Positions 33,642-35,654 of a stretch of 35,654 nucleotides of DNA are shown in pieces (positions within the stretch are counted from its first letter, which is position 1; each line of letters begins with the position of its first letter). Below the pieces are notes generated by a model. The model saw only the letters and a list, made by a program, of their open reading frames with translations. It searched no databases and had not been told where the DNA came from. Both the position numbers and the translations under genes were made by a program. Origin of the DNA: Simplicispira hankyongi (lineage in GTDB: Bacteria > Pseudomonadota > Gammaproteobacteria > Burkholderiales > Burkholderiaceae_C); NCBI RefSeq assembly GCF_003570885.1, contig NZ_QXJC01000013.1:1-35654 (forward strand), in the 5' to 3' direction.

Positions 33642-35495
33642 CTACAAGGGCCGGATGCTTCCAGGAACGATTTTCGCGCCATGGTTCTGCACCATGGCTT
33701 GCACGAAGGGGTCGTTCATGACAATGGCGCGGGCGCGCTCCAGGTCGGCATTTTCCTGCGCCGTATTGCGCCGGGCCGGCGTATCGCTGACGCGGCCCGT
33801 TTCAACACTAATGCGCTCGGCGTGCCCCGCGGCAGACAGCGCCGCCCGCAGACGCTCGCGGCTTGCCGGCTGGTTGAGCGATTCGCGCTCCACCCGCAGC
33901 AGCCAATGGTCGCCATCGCGCGCGATGAGCTGCGATTGCAGCGCCAGCTCGCGCACCAGGGCGGTGACCGATTCACTGGCAACCAGTTGCTGCACCACAG
34001 CGTGCCAGCAGTCGCCCTCTTCGCTCCGTTCGGGCTGCGGCGTCTGCCCCTCGGCTCGGGGCTGGAGGCGAGGGCCGGGCTCGGGCATTTCGCGCACGGG
34101 GACGGTGAGCACCGCAGGTGCAGACGCCGGGATGGTCACCGGGGCGATGGCTTCGGGAATCGGCTGCGCCACCGCCTCGCCAGACGCCACTGGCGTCGCA
34201 AGCATGCCATTTGCTTCTTTTTCGATAGCTGCTTGCGCAGGCGGTATAAGCGCTAGAGGCTCATTTTTCTTAAAATTTACGGCTGCAGCCGGCGGCACCG
34301 CCATTTCTGCCGCCGCGGGTGCGGCCGGCGCTTGGGCCACTGGCGCAGCGGGCTCAGGCGTCAGCGCTGTTTTTTTTTCCGGCGCGCCGCCCGCTGGCTT
34401 GAAAGCCAGCAGGCGCAGCAGGACCATGGTGAACGCCGCGTACTCGTCGGGCGCCAGGCCCAGTTCGGTGCGGCCGTGCAGACACATGCTGTAGAGCAGT
34501 TGCGTCTCGTCGGGTGGCAGCAGCGCCGCCAGGCGCGCGGTTTCCTGCGCTTCGGCGTCGTCTTCGCCCGATTGGCGGTGGCCGGGCACAGCCTGCAGCA
34601 CGGCCATGCGCTGCAGCAGGGCGCACATGTCTTCCAGCGCAGCGGCAGCCGACAGGCCGTGCAGGCGCAGCGCCTCGGCGGTCTCCACCACGGTGCGGCC
34701 GTCGCCACGCGCCAGTGCATCGACGAGGCGGGTGACGTGCGAGCGGTCCACACTGCCCAGCATCTGGCGCACTGCGGCCTCCTCGATGCTGCCGCTGCCA
34801 AAGGCAATGGCCTGGTCGGCAAGCGAGAGCGCATCCCGCATGGAGCCGCGGGCGCCGCGCGCCAGCAGGCGCAGTGCCGCCGGCTCGGCGGCCACCTGCT
34901 CGGCGGCGAGCACATGGGCGAGGTGCTCCTGCACGGTATCGGGCGCCATGGGGCGCAGGTTGAACTGCAGGCAGCGCGAGAGCACCGTCACCGGCACCTT
35001 CTGCGGGTCGGTCGTGGCGAGCACGAACTTGAGGTATTCGGGCGGCTCCTCCAGCGTCTTGAGCATGGCGTTGAACGCCGTGGTCGTCAGCATGTGGACT
35101 TCGTCGATCATGAAGACCTTGAAACGACCCTGCACCGGTTTGTAGACCGCCTGCTCCAACAGGCCCTGCACTTCATCGACGCCCCGGTTCGACGCCGCAT
35201 CCAGCTCGGTGTAGTCGACAAAACGGCCGGCATCAATCGCCGTGCAGGCCGCGCAGACGCCGCAAGGGGTGGCCGTAATACCGCCCTGCCCGTCTGGCCC
35301 CTGGCAATTGAGCGACTTGGCCAAAATGCGCGAGACGGTGGTCTTGCCGACGCCGCGCGTGCCGGTGAACAGATAGGCATGGTGCAGCCGCTGCTGGGTG
35401 AGCGCATTGGTCAGCGCCTGTACGACATGCTGCTGGCCGACCATTTCGCCAAAATTGCGCGGACGGTACTTGCGGGCGAGCACGAGGTAGGACAT
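33642..35495 (-). CDS. dnaX: DNA polymerase III subunit tau (and probably gamma)
   Basis: Clamp-loader ATPase and replisome organiser. 617 residues: Walker A GTRGVGKTT at 45-53, zinc Cys set (CQGP..CGVCAAC) at 64-85, DEVHML, SRCLQF. A Pro/Ala-rich linker begins after about residue 365, and the tau C-terminal domains follow (QQLVASESVTALVRELALQ, NDPFVQAMV). An A9 tract at 34370-34378 lies at codons 373-376, just past the clamp-loader part. A -1 shift or one added A ends after KKNSADA (stop 34354), and one lost A ends after KKQR. Both give a gamma-like product of about 380 residues. A dispersed repeat codes about residues 411-424 of the linker. Confidence 0.96.
   Translation of the reverse strand: MSYLVLARKYRPRNFGEMVGQQHVVQALTNALTQQRLHHAYLFTGTRGVGKTTVSRILAKSLNCQGPDGQGGITATPCGVCAACTAIDAGRFVDYTELDAASNRGVDEVQGLLEQAVYKPVQGRFKVFMIDEVHMLTTTAFNAMLKTLEEPPEYLKFVLATTDPQKVPVTVLSRCLQFNLRPMAPDTVQEHLAHVLAAEQVAAEPAALRLLARGARGSMRDALSLADQAIAFGSGSIEEAAVRQMLGSVDRSHVTRLVDALARGDGRTVVETAEALRLHGLSAAAALEDMCALLQRMAVLQAVPGHRQSGEDDAEAQETARLAALLPPDETQLLYSMCLHGRTELGLAPDEYAAFTMVLLRLLAFKPAGGAPEKKTALTPEPAAPVAQAPAAPAAAEMAVPPAAAVNFKKNEPLALIPPAQAAIEKEANGMLATPVASGEAVAQPIPEAIAPVTIPASAPAVLTVPVREMPEPGPRLQPRAEGQTPQPERSEEGDCWHAVVQQLVASESVTALVRELALQSQLIARDGDHWLLRVERESLNQPASRERLRAALSAAGHAERISVETGRVSDTPARRNTAQENADLERARAIVMNDPFVQAMVQNHGAKIVPGSIRPL
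34225..34261 (+). repeat. Dispersed 37-nt repeat, member F (inside dnaX)
   Basis: ATAGCT (34225-34230), 31 bases ending AAGCGCTAGAGGCT, then CATTTTTCTT. Antisense to dnaX but in frame. It codes residues within NEPLALIPPAQAAIEKEANG. It lies in the tau-only linker, 109 bases downstream (in gene direction) of the A9 slippage tract. Codon use here is AT-rich against the rest of the gene. Confidence 0.85.
34370..34378 (-). promoter_or_regulatory. A9 slippage/frameshift tract in dnaX
   Basis: Nine A in gene direction (codons GAA AAA AAA ACA). Both alternative frames stop within 4-8 codons. The same kind of A9 run makes gamma by transcriptional slippage in Thermus dnaX; E. coli uses a -1 frameshift on A AAA AAG. 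Confidence 0.6.
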
Positions 35496-35624
35496 GTGGC
35501 AGGATTCTATGTGGCTGCGAACGTGACCCGCTCGCGTTCATGAGATATTCATCTTGCACTGCTAGTGTGATGTCTCAGAAATAATTTGAATTATCTCGAT
35601 GCGTGTTGATCCAAGGAGTCTTCC

Positions 35625-35654
35625 ATGAAGGAGACTACGCAGATGGCCCACGCT
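35625..35654 (+). CDS. Start of an unidentified gene (partial, runs off the window)
   Basis: ATG 35625 with AAGGAG (35613-35618) six bases upstream opens a frame coding MKETTQMAHA to the window end. The AT-rich upstream region (35550-35605) has TGTGATGTCTCAGAAATAAT and resembles an insertion-sequence end followed by a transposase; IS21-type is a guess from style only. An ordinary gene is equally possible. Confidence 0.35.
   Translation, partial: MKETTQMAHA

Overview
The window is GC-rich (by eye roughly 60-65 % G+C) and reads as chromosome of a betaproteobacterium, most probably of the Comamonadaceae (Acidovorax-like). The signs are a folC-dedD-cvpA-purF-metZ operon, a long-form ArgG, a TadA fused to a DhlA-type dehalogenase, a dnaX-ybaB-recR cluster, and a short repeat family that I associate with this family. 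Almost all genes are housekeeping. The unusual content lies in repeats, RNA-level signals and a few odd proteins.

Layout. 1-796: two tandem copies of a tRNA-Asp/Glu/Ala cluster on the minus strand, downstream of gltX. 797-7853: a minus-strand run folC-dedD(SPOR)-cvpA-purF-metZ-gltX. 7893-10824: plus-strand ArsC-like reductase, glycine-zipper protein, ppnP and argG. 10921-15086: a queuosine-precursor transporter with a probable preQ1 riboswitch, murB, then divergent yajQ, an aspartic protease and a degenerate HD-GYP protein. 15112-19766: minus-strand ldcA, tadA-dehalogenase fusion, small membrane protein, PaiB-like protein and a LivK-type binding protein. 19917-26446: aldehyde dehydrogenase, a PilJ/NarX-type sensor domain protein (minus), an SDR, and the molybdenum-cofactor genes moaA-mobA-moeA. 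26543-29104: thioredoxin, a dihaem cytochrome c behind an FNR-type promoter, rnhA and a YafS-like methyltransferase. 29103-32170: gloB, mltD, a 50-residue DUF3096-like protein and a MAPEG protein. 32246-35495: recR, a triple tandem repeat, ybaB and dnaX. 35496-35654: intergenic DNA and the first ten codons of another gene.

The main hunt result is a family of six short repeats (A-F; core ATAGCT, 31 bases, ending GAGGCC). Three lie between genes (10835, 17575, 19826). Three lie inside coding sequence and keep the frame: folC (7508), moeA (26030, adding about 29 residues) and dnaX (34225, in the tau linker). Core length is 37 nt in five members and 35 nt in the moeA member, which argues for one element family.

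Other notable signals are: an A9 slippage tract in dnaX with stops close by in both other frames, which would make a gamma subunit; a preQ1-I-like fold over the ribosome binding site of the yhhQ-type transporter; two nearly identical ~162-bp MITE-like elements in inverted orientation that touch gene stop codons; three tandem ~138-bp structured repeats inside the recR/ybaB operon; two FNR-type boxes at class II spacing; and divergent start codons of gloB and yafS that overlap by two bases. Moco synthesis, the NarX-like sensor domain and the FNR boxes together suggest a nitrate-respiring or micro-aerobic lifestyle; that is inference.
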